From contig NZ_VFWZ01000011.1 of assembly GCF_006443095.1 (NCBI RefSeq), forward strand, positions 62,001-126,000: a stretch of DNA of 64,000 bases. Direction: 5' to 3'. Below, piece by piece: positions 52,946 to 62,322 of the stretch. Below the pieces are notes generated by a model that worked only from the letters and a program-made list of their open reading frames with translations, was not told the DNA's origin and ran no database searches. A program made the translations under genes and the position numbers. Source of the stretch: Aquimarina algicola. GTDB taxonomy: Bacteria > Bacteroidota > Bacteroidia > Flavobacteriales > Flavobacteriaceae. Position 1 is the first letter of the stretch; each line of letters begins with the position of its first letter.

Positions 52946-53800
52946 TTAATATAAGAATTCTAATGCTACAATATCAAAATTACTAAATTCTCCATCTTCT
53001 CCGCTATCGAAACAAGAGATCATGATAGAATTTGAATCAATATTGCTACCACCCCACTGATTACCACTTGGAGTTCCCGGGATAGCTATTGCACCAAAAG
53101 AACTTTGTCCTTCATTGATATTGTCACATCTTCTTCTGGCATAATCTGTATGTCTAAAACCTAATGCATGCCCCATTTCATGAGCTGCAACATGTTCATT
53201 AACATCACTATTAAATCGATCCATACCTCCAAATATCTGGATAAATTTACCTGGTCTTCCACCACTAGGGAATTCTGCCTGACCACCAGCATCAGAACTT
53301 CCTGCATTATAAACTACCATATCAGCGTTTGTGGTCGCTGCAAATCTTAAGTTAAATCGTAACGAAATGTTTATTGCATTATAATTATCTACGGCTCTTT
53401 GTAGACCAGTTCTCATTCTACTGGTTAATGCAAATCTTCCTCCGGTATAACCTACAACGTTTATAGTACGATTTTGACTAACCAATGCACGTGTTCTATA
53501 TTGCTTACCATCAGCATCCGATGCTAATTCTGTTTGTGCTAGTGCATCTAAAGTCACAAAAATATCATCTGCTGTTAATACACCACTTTTTGAAGTTCCA
53601 TCAGGATATTCATTCGTAACATATTTTACCTCGTTTGATCCTAAGCCTAGGTTTTCTATCGCGGTTTTATGTTCTTTTGAAACTGGTCCTGATAATATGT
53701 CTGTTTGAGATTCGTTTAATGGCTCATCTCTATCATCACTACAAGACATAGCGAATGAGGCCACTATAGCGCATAGCGCTAGTACTTTAATTTTTTTCAT
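52946..53800 (-). CDS. M57-family (dual-action HEIGH-type) metalloprotease lipoprotein
   Basis: The 284-residue protein has a lipoprotein signal peptide with FAMSC (Cys20), a pro-like region (about 25-110) and a metzincin-type active site HEMGHALGFRH (His207, Glu208, His211, His217), followed by IMISC as the Met-turn. It matches Bacteroidota peptidase M57 proteins. It is likely exposed outside the inner membrane. It is a single-gene unit with its own promoter and terminator. Confidence 0.9.
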   Translation of the reverse strand: MKKIKVLALCAIVASFAMSCSDDRDEPLNESQTDILSGPVSKEHKTAIENLGLGSNEVKYVTNEYPDGTSKSGVLTADDIFVTLDALAQTELASDADGKQYRTRALVSQNRTINVVGYTGGRFALTSRMRTGLQRAVDNYNAINISLRFNLRFAATTNADMVVYNAGSSDAGGQAEFPSGGRPGKFIQIFGGMDRFNSDVNEHVAAHEMGHALGFRHTDYARRRCDNINEGQSSFGAIAIPGTPSGNQWGGSNIDSNSIMISCFDSGEDGEFSNFDIVALEFLY

Positions 53801-53883
53801 TTTAATAAGTTGAGTTTGTGTAATTAAAACAAAAATTGTTTTAAAATAATTTTTTAAAAAAAGCTATAAACTTTTCTAAGGTG

Positions 53884-53891
53884 CAAAGATA
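53884..53891 (-). promoter_or_regulatory. -7 box (TATCTTTG) for the M57 gene
   Basis: On the minus strand TATCTTTG, followed by CA, fits the flavobacterial -7 consensus and lies 83 bases before the ATG at 53800. Confidence 0.65.
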
Positions 53892-54225
53892 TAATATTTT
53901 TATCGACAAAATTCGTTTTTTGTTGAATTATTGATTACAAATACCCCTATCCTATCATTTTTCTTTAAAGAAATAGCAAAAAATCTATTTTTTATCTAAT
54001 GGTAAAATCGACAAAATACATCTTTGACAGGATACCATTTTGCCAAATAATTGTTAAAAAGCAAGAGTTCAAAAAGCAATACTCTTTAATGCAACTAAGT
54101 TGAAATGCATTTCTAAAATAAGTTTTTTCTTACAAGTCATAAATTTTTAAAATAGTAATAGAAAACCTAACTCAAATACCATAATAATCTCTAATTATTA
54201 TGATTTATAGCTTTTTATAAGCAAA
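53892..54225. other. 334-base intergenic stretch
   Basis: AT-rich spacer upstream of the M57 gene and downstream of clpS. A weak inverted repeat ATAATAAT/ATTATTAT is at 54181-54201. No coding signal. Confidence 0.4.
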
Positions 54226-54255
54226 AAAAAGATTCTCATTACTGAGAATCTTTTT
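54226..54255. terminator. Terminator after clpS
   Basis: AAAAAGATTCTCA and TGAGAATCTTTTT form a perfect 13-bp stem around TTAC. Confidence 0.9.
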
Positions 54256-54280
54256 CTAAATATTATTGAAGCTGTTGAAA

Positions 54281-54556
54281 TTATACAATTTCAGCACTTA
54301 ATCCTGCTTGTAGAAGTTTAGAACATCTTGGTTCGAGGTCTTTATAAGTTCCAGTTTTTACAGTACATTTCCCTGTATAATGGACCAATAAAGCGCATTG
54401 CTCTGCTTGCAGTGGTGTATGTTCACAAGTATAAACAAGCGTTTCTATAACATGATCAAACGTGTTTACATCATCATTATAAAGAATAATTTCATTGTTA
54501 CCTTGATCAACTGATTTTTCTAGAACTTCTTCTAAAACTTTTTCCTGAGTTCCCAT
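54281..54556 (-). CDS. clpS: ClpS, adaptor of the Clp protease
   Basis: The 91-residue protein has the ClpS core (IILYNDDVNTFDHVIETL, AEQCALLVHYTGKCTVKTG). It delivers N-degron substrates to ClpAP/ClpCP in the cytoplasm. It is last in a minus-strand run after prmA, 58 bases apart. Confidence 0.95.
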   Translation of the reverse strand: MGTQEKVLEEVLEKSVDQGNNEIILYNDDVNTFDHVIETLVYTCEHTPLQAEQCALLVHYTGKCTVKTGTYKDLEPRCSKLLQAGLSAEIV

Positions 54557-54614
54557 TACATATAAACTTTATACAAATATATAATTAAAAGTAATAAAAT
54601 CGTAAACCTCAACT

Positions 54615-55454
54615 CTATTTTAACTCATAAAAAGCTGCTAACCAATTATTTCTATTAATATGTGATTTATATATCAAATTATGTTTCGCACATTCTTCTG
54701 TAATTTGTTCTAAATCTTGCTCATAAAAACCACTTAATAATAAAATTCCTTCTGACGATAATGATAATGCGTATTTTTTTATATCATTGAGCAATATGTT
54801 TCTATTAATATTTGCTATAATAATATCGTAGTTTTTTCCAACAATCAAAGAAGCATCACCTTCGTAAGCAATGATATTTTTGCAATGATTGCGTTCTATA
54901 TTCTCTAAAGTATTTAAATAACACCAGTTATCAATATCTATTGCGTCAATATATGTTGCGCCTCTTATTTCAGATAAAATAGCTAATACCCCTGTACCAC
55001 AACCAATATCAAGTACTCTTTTGTCTTTTAGATCAATTTGTAAAAGATGCTGAATCATCATATGAGTTGTCTCATGATGCCCCGTACCAAAAGACATTTT
55101 TGGCTCGATGACAATGTCATATTGTGTATCTGGCTTTTCATGAAAAGGAGCTCTTATACTGCAAATTTGATCTACAATAATAGGATCAAAGTTTTTCTCC
55201 CATTCCTTATTCCAATTTACCTGATCAATCTCTTCTATTGTATATTCTATTACAAACTCGCCAGAATTCAGCACATAAATATCTTGTAAGATATCATCTC
55301 TCCAATGTTCTTTTTCGATAAAGGCATTAATTCCTTCTTGTGTTTCTACAAAGCTTTCAAAACCAACCTCTCCTAATTCTGCTATTAAAATTTCTGAAGC
55401 CGGTTGAAGTGGAGAAACGTTAAAATAATATCCTAGATATTTATTATTAGACAT
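54615..55454 (-). CDS. prmA: Ribosomal protein L11 methyltransferase PrmA
   Basis: The 279-residue protein has the PrmA N-terminal substrate-recognition domain and a class I methyltransferase fold with SAM motif VLDIGCGTGVLAIL. The conserved MSFGTGHHETT precedes it, and ANINRNIL gives the catalytic-site Asn. It methylates ribosomal protein L11. It is 14 bases downstream of tpiA. Confidence 0.95.
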   Translation of the reverse strand: MSNNKYLGYYFNVSPLQPASEILIAELGEVGFESFVETQEGINAFIEKEHWRDDILQDIYVLNSGEFVIEYTIEEIDQVNWNKEWEKNFDPIIVDQICSIRAPFHEKPDTQYDIVIEPKMSFGTGHHETTHMMIQHLLQIDLKDKRVLDIGCGTGVLAILSEIRGATYIDAIDIDNWCYLNTLENIERNHCKNIIAYEGDASLIVGKNYDIIIANINRNILLNDIKKYALSLSSEGILLLSGFYEQDLEQITEECAKHNLIYKSHINRNNWLAAFYELK

Positions 55455-55468
55455 GATCTGTTTTTTTA

Positions 55469-56221
55469 TTAAATTGAAGCTGCTATTGCTGCAAAACTTT
55501 CTGCATCCAATGATGCACCTCCAATAAGTCCACCATCTACATCTGGTTTTGCAAATATCTCTTTTGCATTATTTGGTTTTACACTACCACCATACAAAAT
55601 AGATACCTCATCGGCTATCTCTTGACCATAAGTTTTCTTGATAGTTTCTCTAATAAATGCATGCATTTCTTGCGCTTGTTCAGGAGACGCCGTTTCTCCC
55701 GTTCCTATCGCCCAAACAGGCTCATAAGCTAGCACAACATTACTCCAATCATCCTTATTGATATGAAAAAGCCCTTCTTTTAATTGTTCTTCTACAACAG
55801 AAAAATGGGTGTTATTTTTTCGATCATTAAGTTCCTCTCCGAAGCAAAAAATAATCGTCATTTCATGTTTAAGGGCAGTAGTTACTTTTTCAGCAAGCAA
55901 TGCATCAGTTTCAGAAAAATATGCTCTGCGCTCACTATGTCCTAAAATAACGGTTTCTACTTTTATATTTCTAAGCATTTCTGCAGAAATCTCACCTGTA
56001 TACGCCCCACTCTCTGCTTGATGCATATTTTGAGCGGCTACGACCACATCAGAATCCTGTAACAATTCTACGGCATTTTGTAGATTTACGAATGTTGGCG
56101 AGACAATAACCTCTGCTCCAAGAGATGTATTTACTTTATTCTTAATATCAGATAACAACTCCTTTGTCTCCAATAAGTTTTTGTTCATCTTCCAGTTTCC
56201 TGCTACAATCTTTTTTCTCAT
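55469..56221 (-). CDS. tpiA: Triosephosphate isomerase
   Basis: The 250-residue protein is full length for the family, with NWKMN (Lys11), GHSERR (His95), AYEPVWAIGTG (Glu167) and the C-terminal GGASLDAESF. It interconverts dihydroxyacetone phosphate and glyceraldehyde 3-phosphate in glycolysis. It heads the tpiA-prmA-clpS run, 58 bases after the permease gene. Confidence 0.97.
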   Translation of the reverse strand: MRKKIVAGNWKMNKNLLETKELLSDIKNKVNTSLGAEVIVSPTFVNLQNAVELLQDSDVVVAAQNMHQAESGAYTGEISAEMLRNIKVETVILGHSERRAYFSETDALLAEKVTTALKHEMTIIFCFGEELNDRKNNTHFSVVEEQLKEGLFHINKDDWSNVVLAYEPVWAIGTGETASPEQAQEMHAFIRETIKKTYGQEIADEVSILYGGSVKPNNAKEIFAKPDVDGGLIGGASLDAESFAAIAASI

Positions 56222-56279
56222 TTTATAAATTTTATGTTTTGGTTAAAAAGTAAATTTTTAAATTTTATTTCGAAATATC

Positions 56280-57353
56280 TTATACTCTTATTCTAGGGTC
56301 TAACCAGCCGTAGATAATATCTACCAGAATATTAATCAGGATAAACATAGAGGCAATTACAACCACCGCTCCCATAATAATGGGAAGGTCTAATGTATTC
56401 AAAGCATCAACAATTTCTTTTCCTAATCCATTCCATCCAAATATATATTCTACAAACACTGCTCCCGCCAGCATAGAAGCAAACCATCCTGAAATAGCAG
56501 TCACAACAGGGTTTAATGCGTTTTTTAAAGCATGTTTTCTTATTATTTGATACATAGAAAGCCCTTTTGCTTTTGCTGTTCTAATATAATCTTGGCTTAA
56601 AACCTCCAATAGTGAATTACGCATCAACTGGGTAACGACTGCCAAAGGTCTTATTCCTAAAACAATTGAAGGTAAAATAAGATTCTTCCATTGTATAAAT
56701 TTTCCCTCTCCAAAATCATCTACTTCATACAAACTCCCAGTCATATTTAGATTTGTAAATTCATGTAGTACATACCCAAACAACCACGCAAATAGTATTG
56801 CACTAAAAAATGAAGGCACACTCATTCCTAATGTACTTATTAACTGGATTAATCTATCGGCCCATTTATCCTTTGTTAATGCACTAATCACACCAAATAA
56901 TATACCCAAAAAAATAGCTATACTTATCGCCGATACTGCAAGAATTGCTGTATTAGGAAGCGTTTCTTCTATAACTTGACTTACATCTTTTCCATTTTTT
57001 TGAAAAGATTCTCTCAGATATGGTAATTTTAGTATTGAAACCGAATTCTTGGTTGAAAACAATATAAAACCCGAATACTTTTTAGGATCATAATATGAAA
57101 AATCATCTGAATTTGTACTATGAAATGAGATAGGCGATAAATCATTTATGTAGTATAAATATTGTGTCGATATAGGCTGATCAAACCCATATTTTTTTCT
57201 TACACTTTTTAACTGTTCTTCTGTTTCATTTTGACCTAGCATCATCTGTGCCGGGTCACCCGGAAGTAATGTAAAAAGTAAAAAAATCACAGTTACAACT
57301 CCAAATAAAGTGAGTAAAGCGTATCCTAATTTATTGATAAAGTAACTGAACAT
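56280..57353 (-). CDS. ABC transporter permease, DppB/OppB type
   Basis: The 357-residue protein has an N-terminal helix (GYALLTLFGVVTVIFLLFTLLPGDPAQMM) and the binding-protein-dependent permease domain with the EAA-type loop (SQDYIRTAKAKGLSMYQIIRKHALKNAL). An insert of about 70 residues lies in the periplasmic loop after the first helix. No partner permease, ATPase or binding protein is adjacent, so those would be elsewhere. Function as an oligopeptide or nickel importer is by family only. Confidence 0.9.
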   Translation of the reverse strand: MFSYFINKLGYALLTLFGVVTVIFLLFTLLPGDPAQMMLGQNETEEQLKSVRKKYGFDQPISTQYLYYINDLSPISFHSTNSDDFSYYDPKKYSGFILFSTKNSVSILKLPYLRESFQKNGKDVSQVIEETLPNTAILAVSAISIAIFLGILFGVISALTKDKWADRLIQLISTLGMSVPSFFSAILFAWLFGYVLHEFTNLNMTGSLYEVDDFGEGKFIQWKNLILPSIVLGIRPLAVVTQLMRNSLLEVLSQDYIRTAKAKGLSMYQIIRKHALKNALNPVVTAISGWFASMLAGAVFVEYIFGWNGLGKEIVDALNTLDLPIIMGAVVVIASMFILINILVDIIYGWLDPRIRV

Positions 57354-57403
57354 TATTATAACTATCTTTTATCTCAAATTAACAATACAAGTATAAGATG
57401 AAA

Positions 57404-58912
57404 TTATTCATTACTATTGATTTGGGTATACTTTTTATTTGCTAAATCGAGATATTCTTTATCATACTCCCCTTTTTCTCCCGCTTCTTTGAGCAAATCA
57501 TAATACGTTTCAAATTTATCAGACTCATAAAGAATGAGAAAAGCTACCAAATGTGTATTTTCTGAAGTTTCGCCTAGTACACTTTTTCCAGGATATCCAT
57601 ATTTTTTTATAACATCTTCTATAAGTGTAAGTTTTGTGCTATCTATAAGTTTTTGTTGTTCGGGCGAGATATCATGATACAAATTACCGTTTTCATCTTT
57701 AGGGCCTATATTTCTAATACTATCTAGTTTCTGTTTAAGCTTTACATTAAAAGTTTTTGTAGTATCTATTTCTTTAATATTTTGACTTATTTTACTTTTT
57801 GAAGGAGTTACTTTTTCTAAAGAAAGCTTTTCTGCATCATTCCAATGCCATTTTTCTAGGATTGTTCCTTTACTAAGCTTTACTATTCCGGGATTAGAAC
57901 GTAAAATTGTTTTTAAAGCTGTTTCGTCTGTGGTATAAAACTCAAAAGAAAGCCCATGTTTTTGTTGTACTAAAGATATATCTTGTGGTGTAGATGCAGT
58001 AAGACCAATAACATCATAACCATTAGAGATTGCTTTATCTGTGATTTCTTTAACTTTACTAAAACCTTCTGATTCACTTTTAGATAAGTTATATGTTACA
58101 ATCAAGATTAGATTTTCTTTAGCTAAGAATTCTGATGTATAATCAACATCATCTTTTTCTATTGCAAAATCATGTATTGGAGGTTCGTACCCTTCTTTAA
58201 TTGTTTCGGTTTCAACATCAATAAATTTTCCAACTACACTAGGGTAATCACCACTTGTTGTGATGATTTGTTCTTTTCCATTACTTAATTTAAACTTCCA
58301 ATGGTATGCGAATTCTGCCTTTGGAGCTCCTTCTGGGATTTCCATGCCTTCTTGTATATTCGTACCTATTTTATAAGCTCTAAAATCAAAAGCAGGTAAG
58401 TGCATCAATACATAGTATGCAAATCCTAAACAAGCTGTAAAAGAAGCAAATACGATCCATTTATGTGTTGAGACTGGTAAAACCGGACGGATATATTTTT
58501 GACCAAAAAATAATACTAATATTAATATCAGAAGAATTACATCTTTGGTAAACGACTCCCAGGGTGTCAATGGTAAAGCATCACCAAAACAACCACAATC
58601 TGTAACTTTATTAAAATAAGCTGAATAAAACGTAAGAAAGGTAAAAAACACAATCATCAATAATAATGACCATACCGTAAATTTTGGCAAGTACCCCAAT
58701 AATAGTGTAATTCCTAAAATTACTTCAAAAATGACCAGAAAAACTGCAATTAGAAGTGCATAAGGGATTAGAAATTCTAGATTAAGTACTCCTTCTGCAA
58801 AATATTCTTGAAGCTTATATGAAAAACCTAAAGGGTCATTCAATTTGATAAACCCTGAGAATAAAAAAAGTGCTGCCACGAAGATTCTAGAAAAGGTAAC
58901 AAGTATTTTCAT
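57404..58912 (-). CDS. DoxX/MauE-like membrane protein of the BT_3928 type
   Basis: The 502-residue protein has an N-terminal four-helix DoxX/MauE-like membrane domain with a DCGCFGD dithiol motif (about 105-111), one more helix (about 150-168), and a C-terminal half with a thioredoxin-like section (about 255-375) that lacks a CxxC pair. This protein is a regular neighbour of the DUF1599 and tpiA genes in Bacteroidota. A redox role is likely from the dithiol but not proven. Confidence 0.88.
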   Translation of the reverse strand: MKILVTFSRIFVAALFLFSGFIKLNDPLGFSYKLQEYFAEGVLNLEFLIPYALLIAVFLVIFEVILGITLLLGYLPKFTVWSLLLMIVFFTFLTFYSAYFNKVTDCGCFGDALPLTPWESFTKDVILLILILVLFFGQKYIRPVLPVSTHKWIVFASFTACLGFAYYVLMHLPAFDFRAYKIGTNIQEGMEIPEGAPKAEFAYHWKFKLSNGKEQIITTSGDYPSVVGKFIDVETETIKEGYEPPIHDFAIEKDDVDYTSEFLAKENLILIVTYNLSKSESEGFSKVKEITDKAISNGYDVIGLTASTPQDISLVQQKHGLSFEFYTTDETALKTILRSNPGIVKLSKGTILEKWHWNDAEKLSLEKVTPSKSKISQNIKEIDTTKTFNVKLKQKLDSIRNIGPKDENGNLYHDISPEQQKLIDSTKLTLIEDVIKKYGYPGKSVLGETSENTHLVAFLILYESDKFETYYDLLKEAGEKGEYDKEYLDLANKKYTQINSNE

Positions 58913-59007
58913 AGTATAACTCTTGGTATGGTTTACGTTTTAATTCTTACAATATATATAGGATACTTGATGTTATTTTTAGTTTAACAGTATTTTATAT
59001 ATCTATC

Positions 59008-59553
59008 TTATAATTCTGCCTCTCCTAAGTGTATCATTGCAAATACAGCATAATTGATCATATCTTGATAGTTAGCATCGATCCCTTCACTCACCAATGT
59101 TTTTCCTTTATTGTCTTCAATCTGTTTTACTCTTAATAGTTTTTGAAGAATCAGATCAGTTAAAGAACTCACACGTAAATCTTTCCATGCTTCTCCATAG
59201 TCATGGTTTTTGTCAAGCATCAATTGTTTTGTATTAGCAATATGTTTGCTATATAACTCTGATGCTTCTTCTGGAGAAAGGTCAGGTTGATCCGCAACTC
59301 CCTTTTCTAACTGTATCAATGCCATAAGGCAATAATTAATAATCCCTATAAATTCTGCCACTTCGCCTTCATCGATTTTACGAGTTTCGTTTTCTTGAAG
59401 ACTTCGAATTCGTTGTGCTTTAATAAAGATTTGATCTGTTAATGATGGTAATCGTAATATTCTCCATGCACTACCATAATCTGTCATCTTTTTGTTGAAA
59501 AGATCATGACATTTTTCGATTACAGCATCATACTGTGTCCCTGTATCAGGCAT
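59008..59553 (-). CDS. DUF1599 protein with two tandem domains
   Basis: The 181-residue protein holds two copies of the domain (about 5-80 and 98-175), each with K-x4-YG-x-[AS]-W and LRLPSLTDQI/LRVSSLTDLI. The family is placed among nucleotide-modification-associated proteins, with no proven reaction. It is divergent from folP and upstream of the BT_3928-type gene. Confidence 0.9.
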   Translation of the reverse strand: MPDTGTQYDAVIEKCHDLFNKKMTDYGSAWRILRLPSLTDQIFIKAQRIRSLQENETRKIDEGEVAEFIGIINYCLMALIQLEKGVADQPDLSPEEASELYSKHIANTKQLMLDKNHDYGEAWKDLRVSSLTDLILQKLLRVKQIEDNKGKTLVSEGIDANYQDMINYAVFAMIHLGEAEL

Positions 59554-59698
59554 ATTTTACTATTAAATTTTATGTAAATTTCGTTTTATTATATCAATAA
59601 AAAAAATTGTATTCTCAAATCCTACAATGTAAAAACATAATTTCACCCATTTCATTTCTAAGAATGTAAAATAAATCTATGTTTTGAGCTGAATCTAC

Positions 59699-59706
59699 TA
59701 TTTTTG
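59699..59706 (+). promoter_or_regulatory. -7 box (TATTTTTG) for folP
   Basis: TATTTTTG followed by CA fits the flavobacterial -7 consensus and ends 52 bases before the folP ATG. Confidence 0.6.
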
Positions 59707-59758
59707 CACAAAAAAGCGACAATTTTTATTAAAAATCGATATTCACAACACAATACTT

Positions 59759-60583
59759 ATGACAATTAATTGTAAAGGTAATTTGATTGATTTTACTTCG
59801 CCAAAAGTAATGGGGGTTTTAAACCTCACTCCGGATTCTTTTTATGATGGTGGGAAATACAAAAATGAGAATGAGATTTTACATCAAACTGAACGAATGC
59901 TTTCTGATGGAGCCACCTTTATAGACCTAGGAGCATATTCTTCTCGACCAGGCGCAGATCATGTTACTACTGAAGAAGAAAAAAGAAGAATAACCCCTAT
60001 CGTATCGTTGCTAACGAAACAATTTCCTGAAGCTTTATTATCGATAGACACATTCCGAAGTGAAATTGCCTTAGCATGCATAGACAGAGGTGCAGCAATG
60101 ATTAATGACATCTCTGCCGGAAATCTTGATGATCAAATGTTTGAAACTATTGCAAAAACAAAAGTACCGTACATCATGATGCATATGAGGGGCACTCCTC
60201 AAACTATGAAATCTCTAGAGCAATATGATGATCTATTACATGATATGAATTTATATTTTTCTGAAAAAATTGCGCTCGCCAAACAATATGGGATAAACGA
60301 TATTATCATTGATCCAGGGTTTGGATTTGCCAAAAACATAGCGCAAAACTTTAACCTTCTAAAACAATTAGCACTTTTAAATTTTTCTGAAACACCAATA
60401 TTAGCGGGGTTATCTCGAAAATCAATGATTTATAAAACGCTAGGAATTACAGCGAGTGAAGCTTTAAATGGTACGACTGCACTCAACACTATTGCTTTAC
60501 TTAATGGAGCCTCTATACTAAGAGTGCATGATGTTAAGGAAGCTATGCAATGCATTAAACTAGTAGAGATGTATAATAGATAG
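59759..60583 (+). CDS. folP: Dihydropteroate synthase
   Basis: The 274-residue protein has all main folP motifs: VMGVLNLTPDSFYDGG, IDLGAYSSRPGA, the IDTFRSEIA strand, MINDISAG, YIMMHMRGTP, DPGFGFAK and GLSRKSM. It joins p-aminobenzoate to the pterin pyrophosphate in folate synthesis and is the sulfonamide target. It is followed by cdaA, a common order in this group. Confidence 0.96.
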   Translation: MTINCKGNLIDFTSPKVMGVLNLTPDSFYDGGKYKNENEILHQTERMLSDGATFIDLGAYSSRPGADHVTTEEEKRRITPIVSLLTKQFPEALLSIDTFRSEIALACIDRGAAMINDISAGNLDDQMFETIAKTKVPYIMMHMRGTPQTMKSLEQYDDLLHDMNLYFSEKIALAKQYGINDIIIDPGFGFAKNIAQNFNLLKQLALLNFSETPILAGLSRKSMIYKTLGITASEALNGTTALNTIALLNGASILRVHDVKEAMQCIKLVEMYNR

Positions 60584-60738
60584 AATATTTTGATATATTC
60601 CATAAATATTTCAAGCACTCATTTTACCCCCTTATAAATAAAACCAAGCATAATAAAGATCATAGATTAATTTTGATTGTATAATTTTTAAAATAAGGTT
60701 TCGCTAATTTTTCTATTTTTACATCAAACAGCTGTAAT

Positions 60739-61515
60739 TTGGATTTAATTAACCTTAGAATACTCGACGTACTAGACATAGTATTTGTAGCATTTTTACT
60801 GTATTACATTTACAAATTAGTTAAAGGTACTGCTGCTATTAATATATTTATAGGTATTGTGATTATCTATCTCGTCTGGAAACTCACCCAGTTTCTAGAT
60901 ATGGAGATGTTAAGTAGTGTTTTAGGTGAGTTTATTGGAGTAGGAATGTTTGCTTTGATTGTTGTTTTTCAGCAAGAAATACGAAAATTTCTTTTGATGA
61001 TTGGATCAACTAATTTTGGGAGGAGGCGTAAATTTTTAAGGCAACTCAAATTTATAAGAGACACTCCCGAAGAAAGTATTACAAATATCAGAGCTATTAT
61101 TACTGCCTGTCAAGAAATGGGAAAAACACGTACTGGAGCATTAATAGTTATAAAAAGAAATACTTCTTTGGATTTTGTAAAGACATCCGGGGATTCTATG
61201 AACATACTGGTAAACACCCCTATCATTGAAAGTATTTTTTATAAAAATAGCCCCCTTCACGATGGTGCAATGATTATAGAAGACAATTATATTGTTGCTA
61301 CTCGTGCTATCCTACCGGTAACTAATGACAATAATATACCTCTACGATTTGGTTTACGACATAGAGCGGCTGTAGGGATCAGCGAAAAGACTGATGCAAT
61401 TGCATTGGTAGTAAGTGAAGAAACCGGCAAGTTATCTTACATTAAAAATGGTGAATTTATTATATACAAAACAGAAGAAGAATTGATCGAGCAGATAACA
61501 AAGGATCTAACATAA
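60739..61515 (+). CDS. cdaA: Diadenylate cyclase CdaA (c-di-AMP synthase)
   Basis: The 258-residue protein has three N-terminal membrane helices (about 8-78) and a DAC domain with the catalytic DGA (175-177, in NSPLHDGAMII) and RHR (207-209) motifs. It makes c-di-AMP from two ATP at the inner membrane. The start is a TTG at 60739: the family usually begins MD[FL]xN, and there is no in-frame ATG nearby and an upstream stop. It overlaps the next gene by one base. Confidence 0.95.
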   Translation: MDLINLRILDVLDIVFVAFLLYYIYKLVKGTAAINIFIGIVIIYLVWKLTQFLDMEMLSSVLGEFIGVGMFALIVVFQQEIRKFLLMIGSTNFGRRRKFLRQLKFIRDTPEESITNIRAIITACQEMGKTRTGALIVIKRNTSLDFVKTSGDSMNILVNTPIIESIFYKNSPLHDGAMIIEDNYIVATRAILPVTNDNNIPLRFGLRHRAAVGISEKTDAIALVVSEETGKLSYIKNGEFIIYKTEEELIEQITKDLT

Positions 61516-62303
61516 TGCACGAGTTAACAAGGAAACAAATAAACAATTGTAAGAATTGTGGTACGCCTATAAAGAATTTCAATTTTTGTCCTAATTGTGG
61601 TGCAAAAAAAATTACCCGACGAATAACGTTCAAAAATTTATGTTTAGAATTCAGTAATTCATTTTTAAATTTTGATAATTCTTTTTTTAGAACTTTTACT
61701 CATTTATTTACAAAACCAGAACAAGTAATAGATGGCTACATTAATGGATTGAGAAAACGATACCTAAACGCTATAAGTTATTTTGCGATCTCACTTACTT
61801 TAATCGGGATTTATTCTTTCTTCTTAAAAGACCGATTAGGAGAACTATTAATATTAAATGCAACTTCTGAAGAGCAATTAGAAATCACAAAAAGCACCAC
61901 AGATCTCACTGTTAAATATCAATCTCTTACAAACTTTCTTATAATTCCTATACTAGCATTGATTTCTAGACTTGTTTTTATCAATTATAAAAAATATAAC
62001 CTTACTGAGCATTTAATCATATATCTATATGCTTACTCACATATAGTAGCCATAATGTCAATCGTTTTATTTCCAATACCATTCATAACAGACAATATGT
62101 ATCTTGCTACTATGATACAATTTCCTATCTATATAATATATATTGCTTACGTTTTAAAGCGTCTTTACAATATAAGCTTTATGAAAATAACCCTCAAAAC
62201 AATATTATTTTTGGTGATTTCTACAATAATATTCACGATTTTCACCTTTATGATTGCGGCTATTTTTTACAAATTTGAGATTATTGAAATCCCCTCTAAA
62301 TGA
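61515..62303 (+). CDS. DUF3667 membrane protein with zinc ribbon
   Basis: The 262-residue protein begins with a zinc-ribbon (CKNCGTPI ... FCPNCGAKK, about 12-34). It then has the DUF3667 part (NSFFRTFTHLFTKPEQVIDGYINGLRKRYLNAISYF) and about five membrane helices. No function is known for the family. Its ATG overlaps the cdaA stop, so the two are translationally coupled and may act together. Confidence 0.88.
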   Translation: MHELTRKQINNCKNCGTPIKNFNFCPNCGAKKITRRITFKNLCLEFSNSFLNFDNSFFRTFTHLFTKPEQVIDGYINGLRKRYLNAISYFAISLTLIGIYSFFLKDRLGELLILNATSEEQLEITKSTTDLTVKYQSLTNFLIIPILALISRLVFINYKKYNLTEHLIIYLYAYSHIVAIMSIVLFPIPFITDNMYLATMIQFPIYIIYIAYVLKRLYNISFMKITLKTILFLVISTIIFTIFTFMIAAIFYKFEIIEIPSK

Positions 62304-62322
62304 TAATTAAAAAAGACAATAA